Positions 29,312 to 37,750 are shown, numbered from the stretch's first letter. The stretch: 64,000 bases of DNA from Salinibacterium sp. SWN167 (GCF_015864665.1 NZ_JADYWU010000001.1:1922001-1986000), one strand, 5' to 3'. A program made the numbers and translations. The notes: a model not told the origin generated them from the sequence alone.

Positions 29312-30115
29312 GTGCACGTACTTAGCGTTAGTTCCCTCAAGGGGGGCGTCGGAAAGACGACTGTCACGCTTGGGCTCGCTTCGGCGGCTTTTGCTCGCGG
29401 TCTTCGAACTCTCGTCGTCGACCTTGATCCCCAGTCCGATGTGTCGACCGGAATGGACATTGATGTCGCCGGCCACCTGAACGTGGCTGACGTACTCGCC
29501 TCTCCCAAAGAGAAGATCGTGCGTGCTGCGATCGCGCCGAGTGGCTGGACAAAGGGCCGCCCCGGCAAAGTGGACGTTCTGATTGGTTCGCCTTCGGCTA
29601 TCAATTTCGATGGACCGCACCCGAGCATCCGCGATATCTGGAAGCTTGAAGAAGCCCTCGCTAATGTCGAAGCTGACTACGATCTCGTGCTCATTGACTG
29701 CGCACCATCGCTCAATGCCCTCACACGCACCGCGTGGGCAGCCAGCGATCGTGTAGCTATTGTCACCGAACCTGGCCTTTTCTCGGTCGCCGCCGCTGAC
29801 CGCGCTCTGCGCGCGATCGAAGAGATCCGTCGCGGCCTCTCCCCCCGTCTTCAGCCGCTCGGCCTCATCGTGAACCGCCTGCGGTCACAATCGCTTGAGC
29901 ACCAATTCCGCATCAAAGAACTGCGGGACATGTTTGGCCCGCTCGTGCTTTCGCCACAGCTTCCCGAGCGCACGTCGCTCCAGCAAGCTCAAGGTGCCGC
30001 GAAGCCCCTGCACGTATGGCCCGGTGAGAGCGCGCAAGAAATGGCGCGTTACTTCGACCAGCTACTCGACCGCGTCATGCGTGCGGCACGCATGGGCGAA
30101 TACAGCAACGGCTAG
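29312..30115 (+). CDS. ParA-family ATPase
   Basis: P-loop ATPase of 267 residues related to ParA/Soj partition proteins. [18 protein letters not shown] (about 6-23) holds the deviant Walker A, and LVVDLDPQSDVSTGMD and YDLVLIDCAPSLNALT hold the other switch motifs. Two in-frame GTG codons are possible (29291 and 29312). I use 29312 because it gives the usual ParA opening just before the Walker A. No parB or parS-like gene lies next to it, so it may position another cargo rather than the chromosome. Confidence 0.88.
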   Translation: MHVLSVSSLKGGVGKTTVTLGLASAAFARGLRTLVVDLDPQSDVSTGMDIDVAGHLNVADVLASPKEKIVRAAIAPSGWTKGRPGKVDVLIGSPSAINFDGPHPSIRDIWKLEEALANVEADYDLVLIDCAPSLNALTRTAWAASDRVAIVTEPGLFSVAAADRALRAIEEIRRGLSPRLQPLGLIVNRLRSQSLEHQFRIKELRDMFGPLVLSPQLPERTSLQQAQGAAKPLHVWPGESAQEMARYFDQLLDRVMRAARMGEYSNG

Positions 30116-30300
30116 CAACGAACCTCCGGCCTGCGCTGGGGTGCTGAAGCACGTCATTGTTAGGGCGAGCGCTGTCTGGCTAAGCGGTGTTGTCGCGACC
30201 GAGCACAGCAAGTATCTGGCGTGAGCGCGCCAAAAAATTCAGCGCAGCGACTGTGCGCCAGAAAGAAGAAATGCCGGAAGCGGCGCCCAGCAGGGGTTGC

Positions 30301-30849
30301 TTAGGAGGCGCGGGATGCGCGGCGCTTCGCCAGCTCATCCATGGGATCTTCACCCTTGACCGTGTCGAGGTCGATGAGGCTTGTTTCGACCTCACGAAGA
30401 ACCTTGCCTACGGCGATGCCAAAGACTCCCTGGCCGCGGCTAACGAGGTCAATAACTTCGTCGTTGGATGTGCACAAATAGACACCGGCACCATCACTCA
30501 TCAGAGTGGTCTGAGCGAGGTCGTGAATGCCGGACTCACGAAGTTGGTTGACAGCGATACGGATCTGCTGAAGCGAGATTCCCGTGTCGAGAAGGCGCTT
30601 AACAAGCTTGAGCACCAAGATGTCGCGAAAGCCATAGAGTCGCTGCGAACCTGACCCTGCCGCGCTGCGGACAGTGGGTTCAACAAGCTGGGTGCGAGCC
30701 CAGTAGTCGAGCTGACGATAGCTAATGCCTGCTGCGCGCGCGGCGACGGCGCCACGGTAGCCGGAGGTGTGGTCGAGGTCTGGCATTCCGTCGGTAAAGA
30801 GGAGGCCGAGGTCGTAGCGTGACTCTTCGCTACGGTTAACTTCACTCAT
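30301..30849 (-). CDS. MerR-family regulator, Rv1830 (ResR)-like
   Basis: Cytoplasmic transcription regulator of 182 residues. After an acidic leader (about 1-28) comes a MerR-type winged helix-turn-helix starting GYRGAVAARAAGISYRQLDY and continuing with WARTQLVEP and SGSQRLYGFRDILVLKLVKR. A conserved C-terminal ligand or interaction part includes QGVFGIAVGKVLREVE. This pattern matches Rv1830, implicated in growth and division control and in drug tolerance in M. tuberculosis. ATG 30849 has AAGGGG upstream. It lies after a second MerR gene and garA, as in mycobacteria. Confidence 0.88.
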   Translation of the reverse strand: MSEVNRSEESRYDLGLLFTDGMPDLDHTSGYRGAVAARAAGISYRQLDYWARTQLVEPTVRSAAGSGSQRLYGFRDILVLKLVKRLLDTGISLQQIRIAVNQLRESGIHDLAQTTLMSDGAGVYLCTSNDEVIDLVSRGQGVFGIAVGKVLREVETSLIDLDTVKGEDPMDELAKRRASRAS

Positions 30850-31074
30850 GGCTTTGCCCCTTTAGTTCTGATTGACCAGCACGAAAACAACGAACCTTCA
30901 TGTTGAAGTTGACGCTTAGTGTTTCGTGTTACCCCACGGTAGTCACGCCCACCGCCTCTATCAACGACATTCGCAAAAAGTCAGCGGCGTGTCGGAATCA
31001 GTCGGATAAAACTGGGCCAACCTCGCGGAACCGCGTTCAGCGCGAGCCAGAAAACGGTCAACAGATCGACCGTA
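30850..31074. other. 225-base gap between the two MerR genes
   Basis: This is the largest gap in the window. In M. tuberculosis a DUF151 nuclease gene (Rv1829) lies between the two MerR genes. No open frame of that kind is found here. A CTTCA-TGT-TGAAG inverted repeat at 30896-30908 lies 47 bases before the start of the Rv1830-like gene and could be an autoregulatory site. Nothing else is recognisable. Confidence 0.5.
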
Positions 31075-31773
31075 CTACGAATCCATCCGACTGAGGGCGG
31101 ATCGGATAAGACTGCTGCGAACAATCTCCAACTGGCCCGCAATTTCGCGCGCCATCTCCGCAGCACGTGCTCGACTTGACGCGTCCTTGCGACGGGCAAC
31201 CGGCATTAGGGCGCTCTCAATGAGCCCCAGTTCCCGCTCAGCCGCCGCGCGGAAGCCGCGAAGGTGTCGTGGTTCGATACCGCTGCGTTGAAGCTCCACA
31301 AGCGATTTGAGAACAGCAAGCGCATCTTCACCAAAAACATCGGAGGCAACAATGAGAGACGACGAAATAGCATCGCCCAACAGCATCGGGCTGGCACCAG
31401 CCTCGCGGATCAACTCGTCGCGAGTGAGCTTGCGCTCGGCCGACAGCATGGATGCTGCAGCAACGGCGCCACCAGGAAGCTCAGGCGTGCGCCCGGCATC
31501 CATCTCTTCCAAATAGCCACGAATGACCTTCAGCGGAAGGTAGTGGTCACGCTGCATCGTGAGAACGAAGCGCAAGCGCTCCATATCTGCCGACGAAAAC
31601 TTGCGGTAACCCGAGGCTGTGCGCGCCGGCGAGACCAGTTTGCGCTCCTCGAGAAAGCGCAGCTTCGATGGAGTTAGATCAGGAAACTCTGGGCTGAGCT
31701 TGGCAAGAACCTGCCCAATGCTCAGAAGCGCTGGTGCCGGAGTCGAACGCGTCTGACGCGCTACCCCAGCCAC
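31075..31773 (-). CDS. MerR-family regulator, Rv1828-like
   Basis: The 232 residues start with LLSIGQVLAKLSPEFPDLTP, the MerR-type helix-turn-helix (about 17-36). SKLRFLEERKLVSPARTASG and YRKFSSADMERLRFVLTMQR follow and then DHYLPLKVIRGYLEEM. This matches Rv1828, a DNA-binding protein next to garA in M. tuberculosis. The C-terminal half is helical and contains several Arg/Ala-rich segments. GTG 31773 shares one base with the garA stop (TAGTG), so the two genes are translationally coupled. Confidence 0.88.
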   Translation of the reverse strand: MAGVARQTRSTPAPALLSIGQVLAKLSPEFPDLTPSKLRFLEERKLVSPARTASGYRKFSSADMERLRFVLTMQRDHYLPLKVIRGYLEEMDAGRTPELPGGAVAAASMLSAERKLTRDELIREAGASPMLLGDAISSSLIVASDVFGEDALAVLKSLVELQRSGIEPRHLRGFRAAAERELGLIESALMPVARRKDASSRARAAEMAREIAGQLEIVRSSLIRSALSRMDS

Positions 31774-32282
31774 TAATTACCAACCGCCGACGCAAGATCG
31801 CGACGCGACGGGTAGAACGTGAGCTTGTACTTGCCGATTTGAACCTCAGCACGATCGCGAAGGACAGCAGTGGACTCAATGCGATCGCCGCCAAGATAGG
31901 TGCCATTGAGCGACCCCAAATCTTTGACGTCAAATGCTGTGCCTGAACGCAAGAACTCGACATGACGGCGAGACACCGTGACGTCATCGAGAAAAATATC
32001 AGCCTCAGGATGACGCCCCACCGTAGTGATGTCAGCATCCAAAAGAAAACGCGCCCCCACGTTTGGGCCGCGGCGAACGATCAACAACGCAGATCCCGAA
32101 GGCAATGCGGCGATCGCTTCCTGCTCATCGACGGAAACGTCTACCCCCATAGCGGCGACCTGAGCCGCAAACTCGTGACTGTACGTGGCAGTGGTGTCGA
32201 TCCGCTCGACAATAGGCTGCGCGGACGTCTCATTTGCCGACTCTACGTCGGCGCCGTGACCATTATTCATTGACTCAACCAT
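31773..32282 (-). CDS. garA: FHA-domain regulator GarA/OdhI
   Basis: Forkhead-associated protein that, in its unphosphorylated form, inhibits 2-oxoglutarate dehydrogenase; PASTA kinases and PknG phosphorylate it in relatives. The 169 residues have an N-terminal leader with the paired-Thr site RIDTTATYS (Thr30-Thr31), then an FHA domain with GRHPEADIFLDD, VSRRHVEF and LGSLNGTYLGG. The leader site differs from the ETTSVF motif of mycobacteria and corynebacteria. ATG 32282 has GGGAGG at 6 bases. The window also has a PASTA kinase that could act on it. Confidence 0.9.
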   Translation of the reverse strand: MVESMNNGHGADVESANETSAQPIVERIDTTATYSHEFAAQVAAMGVDVSVDEQEAIAALPSGSALLIVRRGPNVGARFLLDADITTVGRHPEADIFLDDVTVSRRHVEFLRSGTAFDVKDLGSLNGTYLGGDRIESTAVLRDRAEVQIGKYKLTFYPSRRDLASAVGN

Positions 32283-32326
32283 CGCAAACCTCCCTGACTG
32301 ACCAGCGTATCGGATCGGAGCACAAC

Positions 32327-32911
32327 TCAGACCCTCGGGAGGCGAGAAATACGGACGGATTGCGCAACATAGATGAAGCCAGCCCACCAATACAAGAACG
32401 CACCCCAGAGCGCGAACGCCCACCCGATTGGATCAGTAACCCCTGCAATTGCCGGGAATGCTTGGCCCAGCATCAAAATGGGCAACGCATAGAACAGTGC
32501 AGCCGTGGCAACTTTGCCCAAATGGTGCACCGGTAGCGGGCCAAAACCGAAGTTCGCCGAGATAATTCCCAAAATCACCAGCATGATGTCGCGCCCGACA
32601 ATGACCAAGAACAACCACCAAGGGATGACGTCGCGCGCGGCGAGACCAATCAGCGCGGCAAAAATAAACAGGCGGTCAGCCGCCGGATCAAGTAACTGGC
32701 CGAGCCTCGTGATTTGGTTGAAACGACGAGCAATCACGCCATCGGCATAGTCGCTCAGGCTGGAGAACACGAGAACGATCAGAGCCAGCGCATCTTGGGC
32801 CGAGATGATCAAATAGAGGAAGACCGGAACCAACGCGAGCCGGATGAAGCTCAAGACATTGGGCACAGTCCATACACGATCGCTGATCTCGGGTGAACTG
32901 CGTGTGGCCAC
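32327..32911 (-). CDS. CDP-alcohol phosphatidyltransferase (PgsA-like)
   Basis: Membrane enzyme that joins a CDP-diacylglycerol phosphatidyl group to an alcohol such as glycerol 3-phosphate. The 194 residues have about five membrane helices and the family motif DG-x2-AR-x8-G-x3-D-x3-D in ADGVIARRFNQITRLGQ-LLDPAADRL (about 57-81). It corresponds by position to pgsA2 (Rv1822), upstream of garA. The GTG start at 32911 abuts a GGAGG with almost no spacing, so a leaderless or different start is possible. The alcohol acceptor cannot be told from sequence. Confidence 0.87.
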   Translation of the reverse strand: MATRSSPEISDRVWTVPNVLSFIRLALVPVFLYLIISAQDALALIVLVFSSLSDYADGVIARRFNQITRLGQLLDPAADRLFIFAALIGLAARDVIPWWLFLVIVGRDIMLVILGIISANFGFGPLPVHHLGKVATAALFYALPILMLGQAFPAIAGVTDPIGWAFALWGAFLYWWAGFIYVAQSVRISRLPRV

Positions 32912-32994
32912 CCTCCAAGTCTAGCGATCATCCGCGCGCAAAATGCCGAGAAAGCAACTCAATCTTCTCTGGACGCAGGCGTACCCTTGAACGC

Positions 32995-33438
32995 ATGTCA
33001 TGCATCCGCTTCAACACTCCAGCCCAGCGGGAACAAATGCGGGCAATGGCCCCGTCGATGCTCACTGCCGCGGAAGCCGCGGAACTCCACCCCGCCCCCG
33101 AGGTAACCGCCAGCAAAATCGCGAGGATCCGCATCCTGGCGGCCGACCCCAATCCGAAAATTCGCGAAAGTGCCGCGAGTAACCACAACACGCCCATCGA
33201 CGTGTTCGAAACGCTCGCCCGCGATACTGACGACGGGGTGCGCGCCTGTGTGGCTCGCAACGAATACGCTCCCTGCGACGTTCTCCGGATGCTCGCCGAC
33301 GACCCCTCGGAGACCGTGCGCGGTTTCTTGGCGATCAACTTCTTTGTTCCCGAAGACACCATGCTCACACTCGCCGCGGACACCAGCGCCACAGTGCAGC
33401 GACTCGTGCAGTGGAAAACTGAACTCGCCTCCGCCTAA
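32995..33438 (+). CDS. LRV/HEAT-like helical-repeat protein
   Basis: Unrecognised beyond fold: 147 residues with about four consecutive helical repeats of 24 residues, each starting near L-A-x-D (LAADPNPKIRESAASNHN, LARDTDDGVRACVARNEY, LADDPSETVRGFLAINFF, LAADTSATVQRLVQ). This is the pattern of leucine-rich-repeat variant (LRV) proteins, which act as scaffolds. ATG 32995 is picked as the first Met in front of the repeats. It is coupled (TAATG) to an S4 RNA-binding gene, so a link to RNA or ribosomes is possible. Confidence 0.7.
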   Translation: MSCIRFNTPAQREQMRAMAPSMLTAAEAAELHPAPEVTASKIARIRILAADPNPKIRESAASNHNTPIDVFETLARDTDDGVRACVARNEYAPCDVLRMLADDPSETVRGFLAINFFVPEDTMLTLAADTSATVQRLVQWKTELASA

Positions 33439-33845
33439 TGGCTGCCGGAGCAGTTCGCGTCGATAGCTGGTTGTGGGCGGTGCGCGTCTACAAGACCCGC
33501 TCTCAAGCGACTACGGCGTGCCGTGCCGGCCACGTGAAAGTCGGCGGCACGAGTGTTAAAGCAGCACAGGCAGTAAAAATCGGCGACCAAGTGCGGGTTC
33601 GAATTGCCGGATTCGACCGCATCCTGGTCGTTAGGCAGACGATTGTGAAACGGGTTTCAGCGGTAACGGCAGCCGAGAGCTACATCGACGAGACTCCCCC
33701 GCCGCCTTCTCGCGAAGAACGTGCCTTCGCGCCGATGCGTGATCGTGGCGCCGGTCGTCCCACCAAACGTGAGCGACGAGAACTTGAGAAACTGCGCGGC
33801 AGAGACAACACGGACTCCGGCGACGAATGGATGACCGAGCTTTAG
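33438..33845 (+). CDS. S4-domain RNA-binding protein (Hsp15-like)
   Basis: The 135 residues begin with an S4 RNA-binding domain (VRVDSWLWAVRVYKTRSQAT, GHVKVGGTSVKAAQAVKIGD, about 7-50) and end with a basic segment (RPTKRERRELEKLRGRD) and an acidic tail. Hsp15-type proteins bind the 50S subunit that still carries a nascent chain-tRNA and help to recycle it. ATG 33438 shares one base with the upstream stop. Its 3' end overlaps the converging ccdA gene by 4 bases. Confidence 0.85.
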   Translation: MAAGAVRVDSWLWAVRVYKTRSQATTACRAGHVKVGGTSVKAAQAVKIGDQVRVRIAGFDRILVVRQTIVKRVSAVTAAESYIDETPPPPSREERAFAPMRDRGAGRPTKRERRELEKLRGRDNTDSGDEWMTEL

Positions 33846-34714
33846 CGTTCAGGCGCTTCAGTTTGTTCAGGCGCTTGCAGGAGTGCTTTGGCCCGGGCCT
33901 GACGCGACACCAGCCACACAACGACGCCGGCAGAAGCAGAAGCCGCGACTACCCCGAGCAAGAACACAACGTTGTTGATGCTCGCGCCCGTTGTCGCGGC
34001 CCATGACTCTGCACGGTACTGAGCGGTGATCGGGACGAAACCGCCCAGCGACGCGGTTCCGTCGCTGACCAACAGAAGGATGCCGATCCCGATCGTGAGC
34101 GCGCCAGAAATGATCATGGTCCACGAATTCGACCAGCTGCGGATCGTGAGCGTGCGCGGACGCAGCCATGACCGACCACGCGCCCCCACGCGCTTCCACA
34201 CCGCAGCAAGCACGAGCAGAGGGACCGTGAGCCCGAGCGCATAGAGCGTAAGCATGATGGCACCGTAGGTAGCGTTTCCGCTCAGAGCCGCAACCGCGAG
34301 CACCGACCCGAGGATGGGGCCAGCGCAGACACCGGCGACCGCGTAAACCATGCCGAGGGCGAACACGGAAACTGCCGAGGTTCGATCCGTCGCGGCATCC
34401 GCGTTTTCGGTTCGGCTGAAACCGGGAATCGGGATGCCGAACAGCTGAATCGCGCCGGCGACGATCACCACGATTGCTGCGCCAACCACGAGAGCACCGC
34501 GATGCTCATTAACGAGTGACCCCAGCGTGGCCGAAAACACTCCCAACGGAACCAACGTGGTCACCAAGCCGCCAAAGAACAATCCTGTTCGCGCAAAAAG
34601 CTTTGCCGCTGAACCAAACGCATAGGCGAAAAACGCCGGCAACAGCATGACTGAGCATGGGCTCAATAGCGCAAACAATCCGCCGATGAATGCCCCGGCG
34701 TAACCGATGTCCAC
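33842..34714 (-). CDS. ccdA: CcdA-like cytochrome c biogenesis/thiol-relay membrane protein
   Basis: Six-helix membrane protein of 290 residues in the DsbD/CcdA family that carries reducing electrons from cytoplasmic thioredoxin to outside partners. Two conserved Cys lie in LLSPCSVMLLP (about 20) and GVCAGPILG (about 130), with Pro residues near each, as in CcdA. The C-terminal part adds two further segments and a charged tail. Its GTG start follows the stop of the DsbA-like gene by 2 bases. The pair points to reduction or recycling of that thioredoxin-fold protein. Confidence 0.87.
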   Translation of the reverse strand: MDIGYAGAFIGGLFALLSPCSVMLLPAFFAYAFGSAAKLFARTGLFFGGLVTTLVPLGVFSATLGSLVNEHRGALVVGAAIVVIVAGAIQLFGIPIPGFSRTENADAATDRTSAVSVFALGMVYAVAGVCAGPILGSVLAVAALSGNATYGAIMLTLYALGLTVPLLVLAAVWKRVGARGRSWLRPRTLTIRSWSNSWTMIISGALTIGIGILLLVSDGTASLGGFVPITAQYRAESWAATTGASINNVVFLLGVVAASASAGVVVWLVSRQARAKALLQAPEQTEAPER

Positions 34715-34716
34715 CG

Positions 34717-35478
34717 TTACTGGCCGGCCAATCGGAGCTGCTCATCGATGACGTCGCGGAAGACCTGAAGTGGCTGAGCACCCGCGATCGGCACATCGTC
34801 GATCACAATGGACGGCACACTCGTGACACCAATTTGCTGCGCTTCGGAGACGTTCGCTTGAACCCGAGCGATCAGAGCCGGACTACGGAGATCTGCCTCA
34901 AATTGAGCAAGGTCGGGCACCCCAATGTCGCGAGCGTACGCAAGAAGCTTTTCTTGGTCGATCTCGAGATGTCCCGTTTCGGGCGCCGATTCATAGACCG
35001 CTGTGTTGTATTCCCAAAAGAGACCTTGCTCGCCCGCCGCGTGGGCTGCAACAGCCGCTAGCACCGAGGTTTCACCAAAAATGGGGTAATCGCGCCATTC
35101 GATGCGCAGCTGTCCCGAGTCGACGTATTCGCTGATCAGCTCAGGAAGCGTCTCGCGCGACAACACACCACAGAAAGGACAGCGATAGTCCGCATACTCG
35201 ACGAGTACGACGGGAGCATCAATCGCCCCAATCGCCGTGGGGTCTCCATCGATTCGACGCGCTAAGTCAATCGCGGGCTGGCTGCCCTCCTCGGCAGAGA
35301 CCGACGGCGATGAGTGAGGCGTTGCTGATCCAGAGTTTGCCTGGGCACCGGCTACGAACGCGACGGCGAGCAGCGCCAGCGCGCCTAGACCGCCGAGTAG
35401 CATGACGAGCTGCTTGCGGGAATACTTGCGGCCGCCTCGTGGAGCTCGGTTCGACTGTGGCTGGCCGCTGTTTCTCAC
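34717..35478 (-). CDS. Membrane-anchored DsbA-like thioredoxin-fold protein
   Basis: Predicted extracytoplasmic thiol oxidoreductase of 253 residues. A short basic N-terminus leads to one membrane helix (about 25-47), a Ser-rich linker, then a DsbA-type fold with active site RCPFCG (about 104-109) and the cis-Pro loop GVTSVPSIVID (about 215-225). The GTG at 35478 is used because GAGAGGAT lies about 10 bases upstream. The CcdA-like gene downstream would act as its electron partner. Whether it oxidises or reduces substrates is not visible. Confidence 0.85.
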   Translation of the reverse strand: MRNSGQPQSNRAPRGGRKYSRKQLVMLLGGLGALALLAVAFVAGAQANSGSATPHSSPSVSAEEGSQPAIDLARRIDGDPTAIGAIDAPVVLVEYADYRCPFCGVLSRETLPELISEYVDSGQLRIEWRDYPIFGETSVLAAVAAHAAGEQGLFWEYNTAVYESAPETGHLEIDQEKLLAYARDIGVPDLAQFEADLRSPALIARVQANVSEAQQIGVTSVPSIVIDDVPIAGAQPLQVFRDVIDEQLRLAGQ

Positions 35479-35608
35479 GCTACAGATCCTCTCGGGGCAC
35501 TCAACTACCCTGCTTCTCGACCCCAAGAAGAGTCACTCCTTCACCCTACCCAGTGTCGGCACACCCCAGCGCCAGCGCACTGCCCGCCACCACGCTCACA
35601 TCGCGCGG

Positions 35609-35899
35609 TTAGTCTGGTTTGCTCGCGGCACCGTCAAGCCACAGCGTGTCTGACTCGTCGCGATGCGTCCCCGAAATGCCGACATGCTTGGAGTCGATAC
35701 GCGCACCCTTCGTGATGACGTGAACAATTGCCATGCCGTGTCCACGGCCCAGCTGGTAATCGCTCGCGAGCCACTCAAGAATCTCTCCCGCTTTCGCCGA
35801 GTCATCGACGAAACCCTTCGCTGCCGCTTTCGCGATCAATTGCCACGGCGTGAGCCCTGTCTTCTTCTCGACCGCATCGAGATACGCCTGAAATGACAA
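35609..35899 (-). CDS. DUF4287 family protein
   Basis: Small soluble protein of 96 residues: MSFQAYLDAVEKKTGLTPWQ, then AKAGEILEWLASDYQLGRGHG and an MAIVHVITKG motif. This is the DUF4287 pattern, found alone or beside SRPBCC proteins as here. The start codon is TTG 35899, with GAGGGG 6 bases upstream. It probably shares a transcript with the AHSA1 and ArsR genes upstream. Function unknown. Confidence 0.82.
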   Translation of the reverse strand: MSFQAYLDAVEKKTGLTPWQLIAKAAAKGFVDDSAKAGEILEWLASDYQLGRGHGMAIVHVITKGARIDSKHVGISGTHRDESDTLWLDGAASKPD

Positions 35900-35911
35900 G
35901 AGCAGCCCCTC

Positions 35912-36397
35912 TTAGTCTTCGGAGAGCAGTGCGTCGATTTGGCCGATAGCCTCTCGCATGCCTTCTTCCATGCCCATCTTCACCATTTCTTCGAGCTGCT
36001 CTGCAGAGGCGAAGCCCGACAGGATCGTCAGCCGGGTGCCGCCGTCGATGGGCTCGAACGTCAGAAGAGCGGTCGTGACACCGATATCCCCCGATGGTTC
36101 GCCGTGATCATCCGCAAATTCATCTTCGATGGAGACTTCACGCGGCTCGGTGATCGACAAGATGCGCCACATACCGTGCATCCGCTCACCATCAGGACCT
36201 TGCATGAAGTAATGAGCGCGCCCACCGGGAACGAACTCGTAACGCACGAAGGTTGCCGGCCACTCTGGCGGGCCCCACCAGCGCTCGAGCTGGCGCGGAT
36301 CGCTCACCAACCGCCAGGCGCGCTCAAGAGACGCGGCAAGTTCGGTGGTGGTCGTCAGGGTGAGTGCTTCAGGATCAGTGTGAGTCGTGACGTTCAT
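35912..36397 (-). CDS. SRPBCC/AHSA1 family protein
   Basis: START-like helix-grip protein of 161 residues with ELAASLERAWRLVSDPRQLERWWGP at the N-terminus (AHSA1 hallmark: W/WWGPP) and GGTRLTILSGFASAEQLEEM near the end. Such proteins bind small hydrophobic molecules or act as cochaperone-like modules. It lies 15 bases after an ArsR gene, a very common pair in actinobacteria, so the regulator probably controls it. The ligand is unknown. Confidence 0.88.
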   Translation of the reverse strand: MNVTTHTDPEALTLTTTTELAASLERAWRLVSDPRQLERWWGPPEWPATFVRYEFVPGGRAHYFMQGPDGERMHGMWRILSITEPREVSIEDEFADDHGEPSGDIGVTTALLTFEPIDGGTRLTILSGFASAEQLEEMVKMGMEEGMREAIGQIDALLSED

Positions 36398-36412
36398 TGC
36401 TTCACCATTTCT

Positions 36413-36808
36413 CTAGTCGTGAGGGATATCGACCCGAGCCCCTGAGCTCGCGGGGTTCGGTGGCGCCTCAGTGGTTGCGTCATCCCGCAACACCTCAGCC
36501 ATTTGCAGTGCACGCTGCTTCCACACCGTTTCGAAGTGAGAAAGAAGCTTTTGGATGTGATGAATGGACGCGAGATTGCCGCTGACAATCTGCTCGCGAC
36601 CGCGTCGGGACTTTGTCACCAACCCAGCTGCCTGCAGGACGGCCACGTGCTTTTGCACTGCGGCGAAACTCATGTCGTAGCGCTCGGCGAGACGCGATAC
36701 TGAAGCATTTTCGTGCAGCACGCGATTGACGATGTCACGTCGGGTGGCATCGGCGAGGGCGCGGAACATCGCGTCAACTTCGGAGTCTGTCAATTCATAT
36801 ACAACCAT
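36413..36808 (-). CDS. ArsR-family transcriptional regulator
   Basis: Winged-helix repressor of 131 residues. It begins MVVYELTDSEVDAMFRALAD, has the recognition region SVSRLAERYDMSFAAVQKHV (about 37-56) and a beta-wing with KSRRGREQI. It lacks the ELCV-type metal-binding Cys pair of ArsR/SmtB metal sensors, so its signal is probably not a metal. The promoter contains a perfect operator that includes its own ATG, and TTGCGC-17-TAATAT upstream fits a leaderless mRNA. It sits upstream of, and probably with, the AHSA1 and DUF4287 genes. Confidence 0.9.
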   Translation of the reverse strand: MVVYELTDSEVDAMFRALADATRRDIVNRVLHENASVSRLAERYDMSFAAVQKHVAVLQAAGLVTKSRRGREQIVSGNLASIHHIQKLLSHFETVWKQRALQMAEVLRDDATTEAPPNPASSGARVDIPHD

Positions 36809-36820
36809 TTGGTTGTATAT
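36797..36820. promoter_or_regulatory. Perfect ArsR operator centred on the arsR start codon
   Basis: Two 10-base arms, ATATACAACC and GGTTGTATAT, flank a 4-base centre. The ATG at 36808 of the arsR-like gene overlaps the centre and one arm. TAATAT lies 7-12 bases upstream and TTGCGC a further 17 bases, so transcription should start at or near the ATG. A repressor bound here would block the start itself. Confidence 0.75.
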
Positions 36821-36889
36821 TATGGCAGCGAGAAAATCAGCGCAAGAGGTAGTGAGAAAACTTTCTCCGCAGTCTCGCGCCGGGGAAAG

Positions 36890-37675
36890 CTAGACCTTGC
36901 GTAGCGTCAAGATTTGCTCGGCGCGACCGAACGGCCCCCGCTCGTCGTGGAGCACCGTGGAGGTCAGGCCAATGCCATCCGAGCCAAAGTTCACCGCATT
37001 CTCGAGACCAAGCCACTCACCAGCCGGCAAGCGGTACAAGTGCACTTGCAGGTCGACATTGGGAAACGCATATCCGCCCACTCCCGGCTTCACGCGAGTT
37101 GCGATGCCGTTGCTGGTGTCCACAAGGCCAGTCAGCCGAGCAAAGTCACTCACCGGCTCATTAGCGAGCAAGGGATACGGCGTGCGCAACCACACCCGGC
37201 CACTGCCCGACGCGTGCTCGGGAAGCGCCCGCGCCTCAATCGATTGGATGTAGCCGCCGGGCCACTCGGAAAGGTTCACTGGCTCCCCCGCGAGCTCACG
37301 GCCGGGCATCCGTTGATCGACGATCCCCTCAACCTCTGAGGTATCCGAAATCTGGAGGCGCCACGCCGTCGCGCGCACGGCAACGCGGCCACCCGCGGTG
37401 AGCTCCGCTTGCACGAGTTCAATCGTGCGGCCAGGACGAACGACTGACGTCACAATGTCGAATTCGCCCGCGGGGATGAGACCCAAGATCTCGTAACTAA
37501 TGCGAGCGATGCGGAGGCCTTCGCGTGGTTCGAACCCTTCAAGGACGTGGGCGAGAATGCCAGCAACCGGGGCCATGTGCTGCTCGTGGGGATTCCACGC
37601 GCCCTGCGCATGAATCGTCGATTCGAAATGGGTGGCATCGTGCCGGAGATAGTAAGACTCTGCTGGTGTGGTCAC
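36890..37675 (-). CDS. Acyl-CoA thioesterase-like protein (double hotdog)
   Basis: Thioesterase-superfamily protein of 261 residues related to the TesB-like and PaaI-like acyl-CoA thioesterases. The first hotdog half holds RIARISYEILGLIPAGEF and the second ends with NFGSDGIGLTSTVLHDERGP, typical of the family. GTG 37675 has a GGGGGA immediately upstream, an unusually short spacing. It is not linked to an operon on either side. The substrate is unknown. Confidence 0.8.
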   Translation of the reverse strand: MTTPAESYYLRHDATHFESTIHAQGAWNPHEQHMAPVAGILAHVLEGFEPREGLRIARISYEILGLIPAGEFDIVTSVVRPGRTIELVQAELTAGGRVAVRATAWRLQISDTSEVEGIVDQRMPGRELAGEPVNLSEWPGGYIQSIEARALPEHASGSGRVWLRTPYPLLANEPVSDFARLTGLVDTSNGIATRVKPGVGGYAFPNVDLQVHLYRLPAGEWLGLENAVNFGSDGIGLTSTVLHDERGPFGRAEQILTLRKV

Positions 37676-37750
37676 TCCCCCAGACTAGTTAGCTCGCCGC
37701 TCGCCGTCATCGTTTCGACGCCTGCAGCCTTTCGATGCCCTGCACGGTTG

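Noticed and set aside
29312-30115. Chromosome partition locus and nearby origin
   Set aside because: No parB gene, no parS-like repeat and no cluster of DnaA boxes are found near this ParA-like gene.
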